Shown: positions 12,000-23,506, numbered from the stretch's first letter. The stretch: DNA of 41,878 bases from Alectoria sarmentosa (GCA_009733775.1 WOGZ01000291.1:1-41878), one strand, 5' to 3'. A program made the numbers and translations. Notes: a model not told the origin generated them from the sequence alone.

Positions 12000-13502
12000 A
12001 AAGAGACTTGAATGTTTCTTAAAAAACAATTATTTTTATTTCGATTTCGGAAATCGAAGAAATTGTTTTTATTTTGATTTTAAAAAAATCATTTATTATT
12101 TTGAAAAGATTATTTATTTTTTATAAAAAATCTTTCGTGTCAAAAATTTCGAAAAAATTATTTGTTTTTTATAAAAAATCTTTTATATTAAAAGTTTCGA
12201 AAAAATCATTTGTTGTTTATAAAGAATTTTTCGTATTAAAAAAAATCGTATCACGAAGAAGTTAAAGAATTGTTATATTTTAATTATATTATTCGTTAAA
12301 TTGAATATTAAACGAAACATATTATTCGAAATTCGAAGATTTTAATTTGTTAATCGAAAACTTTTTAAACAATTTATTAATATATTTAAATTATTCAAAA
12401 AAAATTCTTTAATCGAAATTTTTTTTATTATCGAATACGATTTTGCGTTTACTTTTATATAAATATATTATAATTTATTTTATACACATTTTGCGTTTGC
12501 TTTTATATTAATATATTATAAATTTCTTCGAAAATCAAAGTTCGAATTTTATTCGAAGCTCGAATCACAAAAATTCGAAATTAAATTTTATTTTAAATTT
12601 ACATTCGTGACCTTAACATTTTCAAATTTTATTTATGATATATATATTAAATATATTCAAATTATGCGATAATATTTATATTGAATAATTAAATATATTC
12701 GAATAATGTAATAATATTTACATTGAATAATTATTAACATTTTTTATTATCGTAAATATTAATAATTTTTTCGTGATTAATTTAAAGAAAAGAATTTCGA
12801 AAAATAAACATTGTTGCTTTAACACGATATTATCAAAAAAATAACGCTTCGATATCATTATTGTTAATGAAGATTTTTCAACGATCGTTTTTTTTTATCA
12901 AAAAAATTATATTTCGATATCGTTATCATTTTAATTACTTTTGTTATTAATAAAGATTTTTCAACGATCATTTTTTCAAATTCTATTTTCAATTCAACAT
13001 TTAAAACGATTAAATTTTTTATTATAAATATAATTAAACGCGAGATTAAATATTAAAGAATTGAAAATTTATAAATACGCGAATATTATTATAATAAAAA
13101 ACTTTTCACTTATATATTAAATAAAAACGATAATTCTTTTTTATTTTTATTTAAAATAAACTTTTTAAACGCATAAATTATAATCATATTAAAAATTAAT
13201 TTCTCGACGAAAAAGAAAATTAAAAGATGATTCATTATATTTATTAAAAAATATTTTAAATTAAATTATGTGAATAAGGGAAGGATCGTAAAAGCATTTT
13301 TTTTAATTTATAATTAATGAATTTATAAGATTATTTATAATAAATATTAACTCTTCGATATAAAAGAAGTAACATTTAATAATTTTAAAAAAATCGTTAT
13401 CGATATAAAAAAGATTAATAACAAAAAAGATCTCGTAGAATTTTTTTTTTATCATATATAATATAATACTTATTATTATAAAAAGTCGTTTATTATATCT
13501 CA
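12000..13502 (+). other. Repeat-rich, coding-like stretch downstream of the element 1 chromodomain
   Basis: Several short tandem arrays occur. At 12074-12265 the frame reads a 16-residue (48-bp) unit about three times (KKSFVSKISKKLFVFY type). A 48-bp duplication has TTTTGCGTTT at 12441 and 12489. A 42-bp duplication has AAATATATTC at 12649 and 12691. A longer imperfect duplication covers 12830-12990 (TCGATATC...GATTTTTCAACGATC twice). The first arrays have lengths divisible by three, suggesting once-coding sequence, but no family is recognisable. The short minus-strand frame at 13303-13503 has no support and was left out. Confidence 0.55.
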
Positions 13503-14300
13503 ATTTATTTAAACATTAAATTTATTTATTTAAATATTAAATTCGTTTATTTAAATATCAAACACGTTTATTTAAACATTAAATTTATTTATTTAAATAT
13601 CGAATTCGTTTATTTAAACATTAAATCCTTTTATTCAAACATCGAATATATTTATTTAAATGAAATCGTCGCTTAAATGAAAAAAGAGAAAGTTAATCGA
13701 TGTATTAAAGAATTATAAAGATTTTAAAATAAATAAATTGAAAAACATTTTTGTTTCGAAAAACGAAAACGAAGAAATGAAATTATTTAATAATAGCGAT
13801 ATTTATTCGACGATGAAAATATTATAAAAAAAGTTCAAGATATTAATAAATAAATATAAATTAAAAAAAGATAAGAAATTTTTATCGAGGAAAAAAGTTA
13901 AAAAGAAAAAAAAGAATATAAAGTTGCGTTAAGACAATGCGAAATTTCGTTAAAAATTAAAAAGAGTAAAAATGAAGTTTCTTCGTTTGATAAATGCGAT
14001 AAAAAATATACACTTGATGATAAATTTATTATAAAAACGATTATTAATCGCATAGCGTTTATTGAGAATAATAAAAAATTTAAATAATTATTTGAATATG
14101 AAAGTTATAAAAATCAAAAATGCGAAGAACGTTTTAACGAGTATTAGAGTTTTTTCGAAAAAATATGCGATCATTATAGATAAAATGCTGAACTCCGTAA
14201 ATGAAATATGCAAATTCTTTAAAAAAAGATATTTATCCTTCGCAGCTCGTATCTTTTTTCATTTCAAAAATGATTTATTAACGTTAAATTTGAATAATTG
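13503..14300 (+). pseudogene. Accessory coding remnant in element 1: heptad repeats then coiled coil
   Basis: One plus frame runs from the heptad array into a charged segment. The array reads YLNIKFI/YLNIKFV-type units without a stop. After some stops the same frame reads EYKVALRQCEISLKIKK, then SSFDKCDKKYTLDDKFIIK, NRIAFIENNKKFK, and YESYKNQKCEERFNEY before a stop at a likely Trp. The Lys/Glu pattern suggests a coiled coil. I do not recognise a family. It lies about 1.5 kb beyond the chromodomain and about 0.8 kb before the 3' LTR, so it is an extra open reading frame or captured sequence. An apparent frame at 14062-14301 overlaps it in another register and is probably a shadow. Confidence 0.5.
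13504..13668 (+). repeat. Eight tandem 21-bp units (heptad codon repeat)
   Basis: The unit TTTATTTAAACATTAAATTT varies slightly and repeats at exact 21-bp steps from 13504 to 13651. In the third plus frame every unit is stop-free and reads Tyr-Leu-Asn-Ile-Lys/Glu-Phe-Ile/Val. The last two units are more diverged. Exact conservation of a codon-sized period inside RIP-mutated DNA supports an origin as a protein repeat. Confidence 0.9.
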
Positions 14301-14421
14301 AATCGATAATTAACAATTGAATAATAAAAGATTATTTAATAATAACGACGTTCGCGACGAAATGTTTTTAGATAAATAAGATAAAAAATATATTAATTTA
14401 TAATTAATCGGTTAATCAAAG

Positions 14422-14697
14422 TTGTTAATATTATTTTCTTTCGAAATTATTGTTATAGAAACAAACTCATTTTCATTAAGATTAATTGTTATTTTCGGAA
14501 TTATTATTATAAAAGTAAACTCATCTTCATTAAAGTTAATCGTTGTTTATAAAATTGTTATCACAAAAACTTTCGCAGGTTTATTATTTGTTTTCGAAAC
14601 TTCTATCGCAGTAATTTTCATAAATTCATCATTATCAAATATAACATTAATTTCTGTAAACTTTTCGAACAAAGTTACGCCTGCACTTAATTTTTAA
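14422..14697. other. Coding-like segment with 54-bp duplication, open on both strands
   Basis: A plus frame of 91 codons is open, and the complementary frame has only about two stops (it reads EKFTEINVIFDNDEFMKI and then NEDEF/NENEF twice). A 54-bp (18-codon) unit is duplicated from about 14438 to 14545. The acidic minus reading looks more protein-like, while the element's coding strand is plus, so the sense strand is unresolved. Composition here is less AT-extreme than in its surroundings. No family recognised. From 14700 to 15110 I see nothing further. Confidence 0.4.
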
Positions 14698-15110
14698 ACA
14701 ATTAAAAAAAAATTTCAAAAATACGTTATCAACGAGAAATTCGAAAAATTTCTTATCTTTTTGATAAATAATACGTTTTTAATTAATTTCGTAATAATTA
14801 ATAATAATAACGTTTTATCGTCGAGAGTTTTATTTTTTTATTTTTTCAAGATTAAAAACATATAAAAAAGCTTATTTGAATAAAAAATTAACATTCGTTA
14901 ATATCGAATTTATGTTAACTTCTTTAAACGTTTATTTTGAAATATATCGTTTTTGTTAAAAGACGCGTAAGCAATTAGAAAATGAAAGAATAAATATAAG
15001 ATTTCTTTTTAATTAAAAGTTAATATGTTAATATGAGACGTAAATTTCGAAGACGTTAATAAAAAATAAATTTATGAGAATATAAGGTTTTTTTCTTAAA
15101 AAGAAATAAA

Positions 15111-15274
15111 TGTTAAAAAAAGATAAAAAACTTGATATTAATATTTATAAAATAGATTTTTCTTTCGATAGCTTTTCTCAATAATCATTATTATATTCAC
15201 AATTCGTTATTGTTCGTGACTCGTTTTTTTTTTTTTTTTTGTTATAAAAACGTTTCTTTTTTAGAAACGTAATA
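15111..15274 (+). repeat. Element 1 right LTR
   Basis: Partner of 5013-5179. It starts TGTTAAAAAAAGATA and ends CGTAATA. It shares the AATTCGTTATTGTTCGTGAC block (one C/T change) and has a longer T run at 15222-15239. Confidence 0.85.
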
Positions 15275-15279
15275 ATCTC
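15275..15279. repeat. Target-site duplication ATCTC, right side of element 1
   Basis: Partner of ATCTT at 5008-5012; one C/T difference. Confidence 0.65.
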
Positions 15280-16329
15280 GTTATTTTATAATCGATAATT
15301 ATTTTTAATTTAACTTTGCGTGATAAGTTTATAATATAGTTAATACTATTTTTAATAAAGATTTTTAATATATTATAATTAATAATGTGAGTATAAATTA
15401 ATAAAGTGTCGAACTTTTATAATTTAAAGAGAAAATCGCGATTATTTGACAACTTGAAAGATCAATTTTTAAGATCGATAATAAAAATTACAACGTTAAA
15501 ATGCGAAGAAATCGTTAACTTTTTTTGATTATTATTAAAAATCGTAACTCGAATTGAAGAACGTTAATTAACAAAAATAAGAAAAATTTGAATATTTTTA
15601 TATGATTTAATAATTATGACATTTTTTTTTATGTTGAAAATTATATTCTTTGATTTTATAATGTTAATATCGATAAATGTTTTAATAATAAAATTGTCAA
15701 CGATGTGAAATTTTCTTTTTATTTTAATTATGCCATTTTTATCAGATAAATAAATTTATAATTTAACGTATTCGTTAATATTATGCATATTAACGTTAAT
15801 GTTTCTTATAATCATAAATGTCGATATTTTTTTAACGACGATGTTTGAAAAGACTTCAAAAAGAAACTTTTTATTGATGAAATTTATTATATATTTCGTG
15901 TCAAAGCAAAGCTCGTAAATTTATTTGATTAAAACGAACATTATTAAAGTAATAATAAAACGATATTCTCGAAAAATATATTCTTTTATTATAATATTTA
16001 TAACATTTAAATATACGATTTTTAAAATATGAAAAATCATTATCGTAAATGAGATAACTTTAATTAAGATAATAATCGTGATAACAATTGCGAATTTATT
16101 AACAACATTGAAATTTATAACGATAATATCTTTTATCGAAGATTTAAATTTGTTATAAACAATGCGTAAATATTTATATAACTAATTATTGAATTTAAAT
16201 TCAGTATTATATAATTAATAACAATATAATTATACGAGTTTTATAAAAAAATTTGTTTTTATTAAATTTAAATTTTGTGTTTTTTTATCGATATAATTAT
16301 ATTTATAAAATTTTATCTTTTATTAAAAA

Positions 16330-16374
16330 GCATTTTTATAAAACGCATTTTTATTAAACGCATTTTTATAAACA
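16330..16374. repeat. Three 15-bp units
   Basis: GCATTTTTATAAAAC-type units start at 16330, 16345 and 16360. The period is divisible by three and the array lies within the gag-pol segment of element A. A TTA-rich microsatellite follows at about 16628-16690 and accounts for the hydrophobic open frame at 16629-16859. Confidence 0.7.
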
Positions 16375-17802
16375 TTATATTCGATTTATTCATTTATCGA
16401 TAATTTATTTTTTTGATTTTCGACATTATATTGATATATTTTAATTAAAAGTCGTCGTTGAAATTCGTTATTATAAGACTTAAACGAATTTTTGTTATTA
16501 TCGTAAATGTTTACGTTTTGTTAATGAGATTGATTTTGTTTAAAAAACTCGTTTACGTTTTCGTTAATGATTTATAAAGATTAACGAGTTTTAAATAGCG
16601 AACATTATTGTTTTTTAATAATTTGTGATTGTTATTATTGCTATTATTATTATTAATTATTATTATTATTTTAATAATTAATATTATTATAAAAAAAAAA
16701 TCGATAAAAATTCGAATTATTAAAGTAAGATTTTACGAACTTATTATAATTTTTAAATTCGTTATTATTATAAAAACGTTAAGAATTACGAAAAAGATTA
16801 TTAACATATTAATTTTATTACTTGCTCTTTTTTTGGCGATTCGAAAACGTAATTGTTAAAGATTTTAATTCATAATCTTTTTCATAAATGTTAAATTAAA
16901 TATGTTTTTAATAATCTAATTTCTCGAGCAAATTAAACATTATCGATATTTTCGTAAACTTAAAAAGATTTTTTTTAATTCATCATTTATGTGCTCGTGA
17001 ATAAAAAGCATTTATGTTATATTAATAATAATAATGTTAACGTTTTTATCGTTAAAAACGATATTGAAAATATAATTTATATTTTTTTTTATTATAAGTA
17101 TCTTTAATAATATAGCGAATTGTTTTTAATAAAATAAATAATTTTTTTAACGAATTATAAAATCTCGTTTTCAATGCATTATATTATCTTTTAACATTAT
17201 TTAAATCGTTTTATAAACTTATTTTATTAATATAAATAAATTAATTCGTGTATTAATCGTCGATAATTTTTAATAAATAAGATTTAACGTTTTAACGAAA
17301 CATCATTGCGTTTATAATCGTTATTTTAACACGTAATTAATTAATAAAATTAAAAACATTATGATAAATATTATAAATACTTTTAACTTTTATCGAAACA
17401 ATTTAAGAATTTAAATTAAAATAATTGATATTTTATATTCGAAATTAAAAAGATCTTATTTTTATAATAAAACGAGTTTACGAAATAATTTAATTAATTA
17501 TAACGATAATTTATGTTATAATAATAATTATTTCGTTTTATTATACTTTTGAAAAATTAATAATTATAACGAAAAAAAGCGTAAGCGATTTGAATATGTT
17601 TCGTATAACTTTAATTATGAAAATAAAAGTTGTTTTTATAATAATTTCGAAATCATTTATATTTAACGTCGTCGATTTAAAAATAACAATTAATGAGATA
17701 TGTGAAATAACTTTTATAAAAGACGATTTTTCGAAAAGACGACGTAATTGTATAATAATCGCTTGAAAGATACGAATTACTATTTTAAATAATGCTCGAT
17801 CG

Positions 17803-17807
17803 ATAAC
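17803..17807. repeat. Target-site duplication ATAAC, left side of element 2
   Basis: Directly before the left LTR of element 2. Identical to 25484-25488 directly after its right LTR. Confidence 0.8.
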
Positions 17808-18020
17808 TGTCACGGCAAGCATATAAAATATCAAGTAAGTAATTTAACAAAATATGTAATGTGGCGAGATACCTATTTTGTTATTGAGATTTATCTATTA
17901 AGAAAATATTTTAATAAGATTTTTAACTTAGCATTATAAATAGTTAGATTTTTATAAAAAAAATCAAATTTCATATATCACATAATGTATATATATTTTT
18001 GTTATAAAATTATTATAACA
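17808..18020 (+). repeat. Element 2 left LTR
   Basis: Begins TGTCACGGCAAGCATATAAA and ends TTATAACA. The right copy reads TATCACGACAAACATATAAA and ends TTATAATA. Nearly all differences are transitions. TGTCACGG is an intact LTR start of a kind common in fungal gypsy elements, and this copy keeps unusually many G and C bases. Confidence 0.92.
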
Positions 18021-20060
18021 ATATAATAATAACACCTTTTTTGATATTATTGATCATTTAAAGATTTAAGAGCTTTTTTCATTAAATTTTTAAGTCTTTA
18101 CGTGATTTTTTCGTCGAATTCTCTTTCGTTATTTTTGAGAAAATATCGTTAAGTTGATTTTCTCATTAATTTATAAAAATTTTATCAAAATCGATTATCA
18201 AATTTATTAATTTATTTTTGTTATCAAAAACGCTCATTTTTATAAAATTTCAAAATTCGTTAAATTTATCATTGATTACGTAATCAAGAATTATTTCAAA
18301 TTTCAACCTCAATAAACTTCGATAACGAAAACATTTAAAGTTTTCTCGACGATATCGTTAAAATTTTCATTCATTTAATTAACGAATTTTCTCATCTTTC
18401 GAAAAATAATCAAAGCATTTAATAATAAAATTTACGATTTTCGATAATAATTTGATTTCATTTAATATTTTAAAAGATACGATCTTTTTTTTATTAAAAA
18501 TACTTCTTTAAAATCGAGAATTTTAAATCTCTTTTTGAATTTTATATCGACGATAAACATTCGATAATTTTTTAAATTAACACTCGTGATCTCATCGAAA
18601 AAAGACGTTATAATTAATCAAATAACTTCTCAAAAACTTCGTGATTTTATCACTTATATTGTTTAAATAATCGTTTAAAATTTTTAATCTTTCGCTAATC
18701 AATAAGAATCTTTAAGATTAATAAATTTTTTTAATATTAATAACGAAGTAAATGATAATAGCAACGATAATAATAGATGAAATATCGTTAATCTCGAATT
18801 CTTCGATTTTCATTTCGATAAATCTTATAAAAAAAACGAAGTCGTCACAATTGAAAAAGACATTTATTATCGAAATTTAATTTTTTTCGTGAAATGAATT
18901 TGAGATCTCGTTATTATCAAGAAAATAACATTTATTTATAATAATCTTAATATCGTTTTAAAAAATTCGACATTAATTTAATATATTATCGAATTTTCAA
19001 ATCTCGAAAAAGTAAAATTGAGAATCGATGAAAATGGCGTGAAAAAATAATGCTCGACGATTTTTAAAAGATTCAAAAAATTTATCGAAATGATTTTTCA
19101 TTATCTTATTTTCGAGAAATATACATTTCACGACGTCAAAATTCGTCGAGAATTTATTATTTACGTTTAAGTTATTTTACGTTATATTAAATCGATAAAT
19201 ATCGATAACGTGAAAAATCAATTAACATTTGTTTATTAAAACATTGTCGCAAAATTATAAGCCTTCATAAATTCATCTTTTTTTACGATTATTATTGCTT
19301 TTTTTATTTAGATTTTGAAATTAAAAAAGAATATTTGATTTAAAATGAATTTTCATCGTCAAATATTTAATTAAAATCAAATACGTTTTTAAAAGAATCG
19401 TTAAAATCAAGTAAATGAGTATCGAAATCTTTTTTTTAACAATTCACAATCTTAATCGTATTAATCGTTTTAAAGTTAATAATAATAATAGCAATAGCAA
19501 CAATAATAATAAACTTTTAAATAACGAAATAATTATTAAGCATTTTCTTATTATTCTTTTAACGCTTAAAATGTTTATTCAAATTCGTAATAAACATATA
19601 ATCAATTTGATTAAATAAATTTTCAAGATCAATCTCGATTTATTTAATTCTTTTCGTTTTAATAATTATTATAATTTATATTATTATTAAACGCGTTCGT
19701 TTCGATAACGTTAAATTATTTATAATAAAAAATTTTAAAAGCGAGAAATCAATTTCGAGGATTTTTAAAAAAAGACGATAAAAATCTTAATTTCGATTAA
19801 CAATTTTGATAATAATTAAACTTTTAACCTTGATAATCTTAAAAAATTATTACTTATCAAACTTTTGTGATCGAAAATTTTACGAATTATAATTAACAAT
19901 ATTTCGAAAATATTTATTATTTCGAAATTTTGAAAGATCTTTCGAAATTTAAATATATCGATCAAGATAAAAATGAAAATGAGATTTATTTCGACGACGA
20001 TTGAGACTTTTTAAACATATATGATTAATATTTTATAAAATTCATGAAAATCGAAATCTT
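18021..20060 (+). pseudogene. Element 2 leader and gag remnant
   Basis: Only the gag C-terminal part can be recognised: from 19210 the frame reads VKNQLTFVY, a stop, NIVAKL, a stop, AFINSSFFTIIIAFFI, then LKLKKNI, a stop and FKMN. This fits the capsid pattern 'L-x-F-A-Y-x-x-L-x-x-E-L-R-x-F' followed by a 'K-K-x-x-W-x-x-M' end, and it shares a long string (AATTAAAAAAGAATATTTGA) with the gag of element C. The frame at 19415-19618 is Asn-rich, with CAA/AAT runs, and follows directly; it may be a low-complexity gag tail. The first 0.9 kb (18.02-18.9) shows no assignable domain. Confidence 0.6.
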
Positions 20061-20181
20061 TTATCATAATTGTGACGAGTCTTTTTTTTTCAAATCAAAA
20101 CTTTATAAACATTTATATGAAGAATGTGTTACAAAGAAACTTAATTTTTTCATAATGAAATTATTTGCAAATCTTAAAGAA

Positions 20182-20510
20182 TCGAAATCTCATTTTTTCG
20201 CATAAAAATTCAATCTCATCGCAACGAAATTGTTTATAAATTTAAAAAATCGAAATCTCATTCCTTCGCATAAAAATTCAATTTTATAAATCTCAAAAAA
20301 TCGAAATTTCATTTCTTCGCACAGAAATTCAATTTTATAAATCTCAAAAAATCGAAATTTTATTTCTTCGCACAAAAATTCAATCTCATTATAACGAAAT
20401 TATTTATAAATCTCAAAAAATCGAAATCTCATTTCTTCGCATAGAAATTCAATTTTATTATAATAAAATTGTTTATTAATCTCAAAAAACCGAAATCTCA
20501 TTTCGCTATC
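20182..20510 (+). repeat. In-frame modular repeat of 17 or 23 codons in element 2 pol
   Basis: TCGAAAT-type marks recur at 20182, 20250, 20301, 20352, 20421 and 20490 (CCGAAAT), that is at 68, 51, 51, 69 and 69 bp. Read in the frame of the preceding finger, the short unit is KSKFHFFAQKFNFINLK. The long unit adds six residues of ITKLFI type before INLK. Stops appear only where the Gln codon became TAG/TAA. The 68-bp step is a 69-bp unit with one base lost. Unit lengths of 17 and 23 codons, differing by exactly six, show expansion under coding constraint. Confidence 0.88.
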
Positions 20511-23282
20511 GTCGAAATTTCTCAAATAATGAAATTTATTATTTTCACTTTTAATTAAAATTCTGAATTTGATTTTAAAAATTAAAATTATGTTATAATA
20601 AAAGTTAGATTTATTAAAATCGATACGAATGATAATGTGTGTTTTAATATTAATTATAATGTTATTCTCATTAATCGACTTTAATTAACGAATCTTTTAT
20701 TCGAAATCAAGATTTTCAAAATGATTTCCTCATTAAGAGTTCGAGAAATTAAAAATTCTCAACATAAAACGTCAAAATATTTCATAATTTTATGATATTT
20801 TTCAAAAATCGATGATTAAAAAAATGTAATTTTTGCGTGTATTTAACGAAAAATTTATATAATCGATAAATTACATATTAATATATTGATTAAAAACGAT
20901 TTTATTGATTTAAAAAGAATTTTTATCGATATTATTAATTAAAAAACTTATATCGAAAATTATAAAATTTCGATTATAATTATCGCTCGTCAGCGCGAAC
21001 AATACGTTTAAAGAAAAATTCAAACTTTTTTAATAATGATAATTTCGCTTTATAATGAAAGATTCGTATTAATCAAAACGTTTACGTTTTTTTTATTTGA
21101 TAATCGTGATTATATATTCGAGTTTATTATTTAAACAAATTTAATTTTCTTTACACATATAATAAATAACAAAATAATTGAAATTTTCGTCAAAAATGAT
21201 TTTGATTATTAAATAAAAATATCACGAAAACTTCGTTTAAACGTTATTACAAAAATTAATTATGAGAATTGTTTTCAAATTGATTTTAATTCGAAATACG
21301 CTTTCATAATTTTATCAAAGAAATTTAAATAATTGAAAAAAGCATTTATAATCGCGATTATAATTATTTCTTTTCTCGCAAATATTTCGCGAAATATTTC
21401 GAAAATTATCAATTTCGTGAACTCAATGTTTTCATTTTTCAACATAATTTTTAATTTTTTTAATATTCAATTTCCGACATAAAGGAAAAAGTATTATCGA
21501 ACGAAATAATTATTTATGAAAATAACATTATCAAAAAATTTCTTATTAATCTCATTAAAAAAACTTTTACTTTATGAATTGACGAAGGATTTATCGATAT
21601 ATTCGAAAACGAATAAATGAAATTTTTATTAAAAAGTGATTAAAAAAATCGTTTAAGAAATAGCGAAAAAAAAGTTAAAGTTTATTTTTTAAAATTGCGC
21701 GATAAAGAAATCGTTGATAAAATTTTTAATGAATTTTATAAATAAGATCGCTTAAAATGAACTTCTTAATCAACATCTTTTAATTATTTCGTTTTCGTTG
21801 TTTAAAAGAATCTTTTTAATAAAAAAAAAGAAAGGTCGATCATTAATATTCGAGAATTAAATGATCTTTTAATTCGAGACGTCTATTCGATGTTATTGTA
21901 ATCGAATGTTATTATTAAATTGCGAAAATGCTCGCATATTTTAATATTAAACGCATTTTCATTCTTTTATTAATGAAGAGTTTATTTAAAATATTAACAT
22001 TTATAAATTATAATTAATTATCGTGATCAAAAGACATTCTTGATTTTAATAATAAAAAATATAAATTCAATTTCTTATATATAAAGACAAATTGATAAAA
22101 ATTTTTAAGAAATTAAAGACTTTATTTAAATATACGTTGATGATATTATATGCGATTCAATTTTTTTAATTGAACATTTATTTTATTTTCATCAATTATT
22201 TATTTTATTAATCAAATTTAATGTGTTTTTAAATTCAAAAAAAAACATTTTTAAGATTTTTAAATATAAGTCTTTTTGATCAAAGAGTGAACTCGTTTAA
22301 TTTAATAATTTTCGAAAAAAAGTTAAAAGTTATCAATTTATTTCGATATTTATAAACATTCGACAACTTAAAACATTATTTGAAATTTATCGAATATCTT
22401 TATTAATATGTTCATTTTTATGCTTAATTTGTTAAATTTTTATAAGATTTAAAGATTATTTTATTGAAAAAAACGTCAATGAAAGAAAATTCACGTAAAA
22501 TTTACGCATTTAAAATTACGTTATCATAAACATTTTTTATCGAATAAACTTTTTTCGAAAAATTATAAAAAACATTTTTCAAAATATATATCTTGATACA
22601 TTTTAATTTTATTTAAATTTTTTAAATAAATTTAAATATTTTCAAAAAATTCGAATTCGATGTCGTGATTTTTCACGTTAAAAATAATAAAAAGATTGAA
22701 CACGATAAATAATCTTTTCGTGTTAATATAAAATCAATATTTTTCTTATCGAGACTTTTAACTTCCGTCGAAAAAAATTATTAATCAATAAAACTTGAAA
22801 TCGTTGAATTCGTGTGAGTTTTTAAAAAAATTAAACACATGATAAAATCTTTTAAACATTCGATAATGATTTAAATTAATTATTTCGCTATTCTCGATAT
22901 TATGAGATAAAATTTAATCGTTTTAATTATATCGATTATGAAAATAAATGTGAAACTTATAAAAGCTTTTCAATTTTTTCGTCAATTCAATTTAAAAATT
23001 AAATATAAATTTAAAAAGAAACATATTATTTCAAATACATTATCTCGTTTGATAAATGTTAATCAAAAATAAAAATGTTTCACTTCACAATATTCCAAAT
23101 TAAACGCTTTATTCGTTTACACATTTGTGAAAATATTTAATAATTTTCGACATCGTCTCAAAAAATAATATAAAAATAATTTATAATATTTATATTTATA
23201 ACGTCAAATCGATGAGAATAAGAAACTCGACGAAAACGTTATTATATTTTCATTTATTCGAGAATAAATAAAGAATTGAAAT

Positions 23283-23506
23283 TTGAAAAATTCTTTTAAT
23301 TTATATTCGCTTTTTTTCATTTTATTAAATTCGAATTCGCTTCTCGAAGCTTCTTCGAAAGAAAAAAGTTCGAAATCGTCGAAAAATTCTTTCAAACTTT
23401 TATTAAGAAGTTCGAATTCGTTTTCGAAGATTTTACTCAAAAATTCGAACTCGCTTTCGAAGACTTTGTTTAAAAGATCGAATTCGATTTCGAAAACTTT
23501 TTAAAA
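23283..23506 (+). repeat. 33-bp (11-codon) tandem repeat in RNase H-integrase linker of element 2
   Basis: TTCGAA-rich units step by 33 bp from 23411 to 23444 to 23477, with degenerate units before them from about 23331. The plus frame reads SNSFSKILLK, NSNSLSKTLFK, RSNSISKTF. The minus strand is also open (FENEFELLNKS type), but pol is on plus, so the Ser-rich reading is preferred. The array lies between the tether and the integrase zinc domain. Confidence 0.75.

Larger units (their letters stand above)
5013..15274 (+). mobile_element. Element 1: 10.3-kb Ty3/gypsy chromovirus inserted in element A pol
   Basis: Bounded by LTRs 5013-5179 and 15111-15274 with an ATCTT/ATCTC duplication. Plus-strand order: leader with short repeats, gag (about 6.24-7.1 kb), pol (about 7.7-12.0 kb) with zinc-finger-like motif, RT, RNase H, integrase and chromodomain, then about 3 kb of repeat-rich coding-like sequence before the 3' LTR. 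That last part makes it longer than the 6-8 kb usual for such elements. It interrupts the minus-strand RT gene of element A, so it is younger than A. It is dead by RIP: the RT loop is YINN, and there are stops in every domain. Confidence 0.88.
15280..17807 (-). pseudogene. Element A gag and 5' part of pol (middle segment)
   Basis: On the minus strand, about 17360-17130 reads QNVKSYLL-type capsid sequence: RVKITIINAMMFR, NVKSYLLKIIDD, a stop at the expected Trp, YTN, then KISL and NDLNNVKR, YNALKTRFYNSLKK. This matches the fungal gypsy gag order 'R-Q-N-V-x-x-C-L-L-x-x-A-x-x-W-Y-T-N-E-L' and 'W-C-x-A-L-E-x-R-F-R'. Upstream, 17807-17541 is an open, Ser/Thr/Ile-rich N-terminal frame (VIDRALFKIVIR). 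It runs into the element 2 LTR by chance; its true continuation is at 25489. The part from 16.9 to 15.28 kb should hold the gag C-terminus, protease and start of pol, but I could not resolve domains there. Confidence 0.7.

Noticed and set aside
13504..13668. Minisatellite or centromeric satellite
   Set aside because: Short, confined to element 1 and in frame with the following coding-like segment.
16629..16859. Hydrophobic plus-strand frame resembling a membrane protein
   Set aside because: Caused by a TTA/TTG microsatellite; no homologous pattern.
17541..17834. 97-codon minus frame as a complete gene
   Set aside because: Its first codons lie in the element 2 LTR; it is the gag N-terminal part of element A reading into the insertion by chance.
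20176..20510. CRISPR-like array
   Set aside because: Spacing of 51/69 bp with no unique spacers; units are in-frame protein repeats within a retrotransposon pol.
23204..23440. Acidic minus-strand frame with 11-residue repeats
   Set aside because: Element 2 pol is on plus and the same array is open there; a TTCGAA-rich palindromic repeat makes both strands open.
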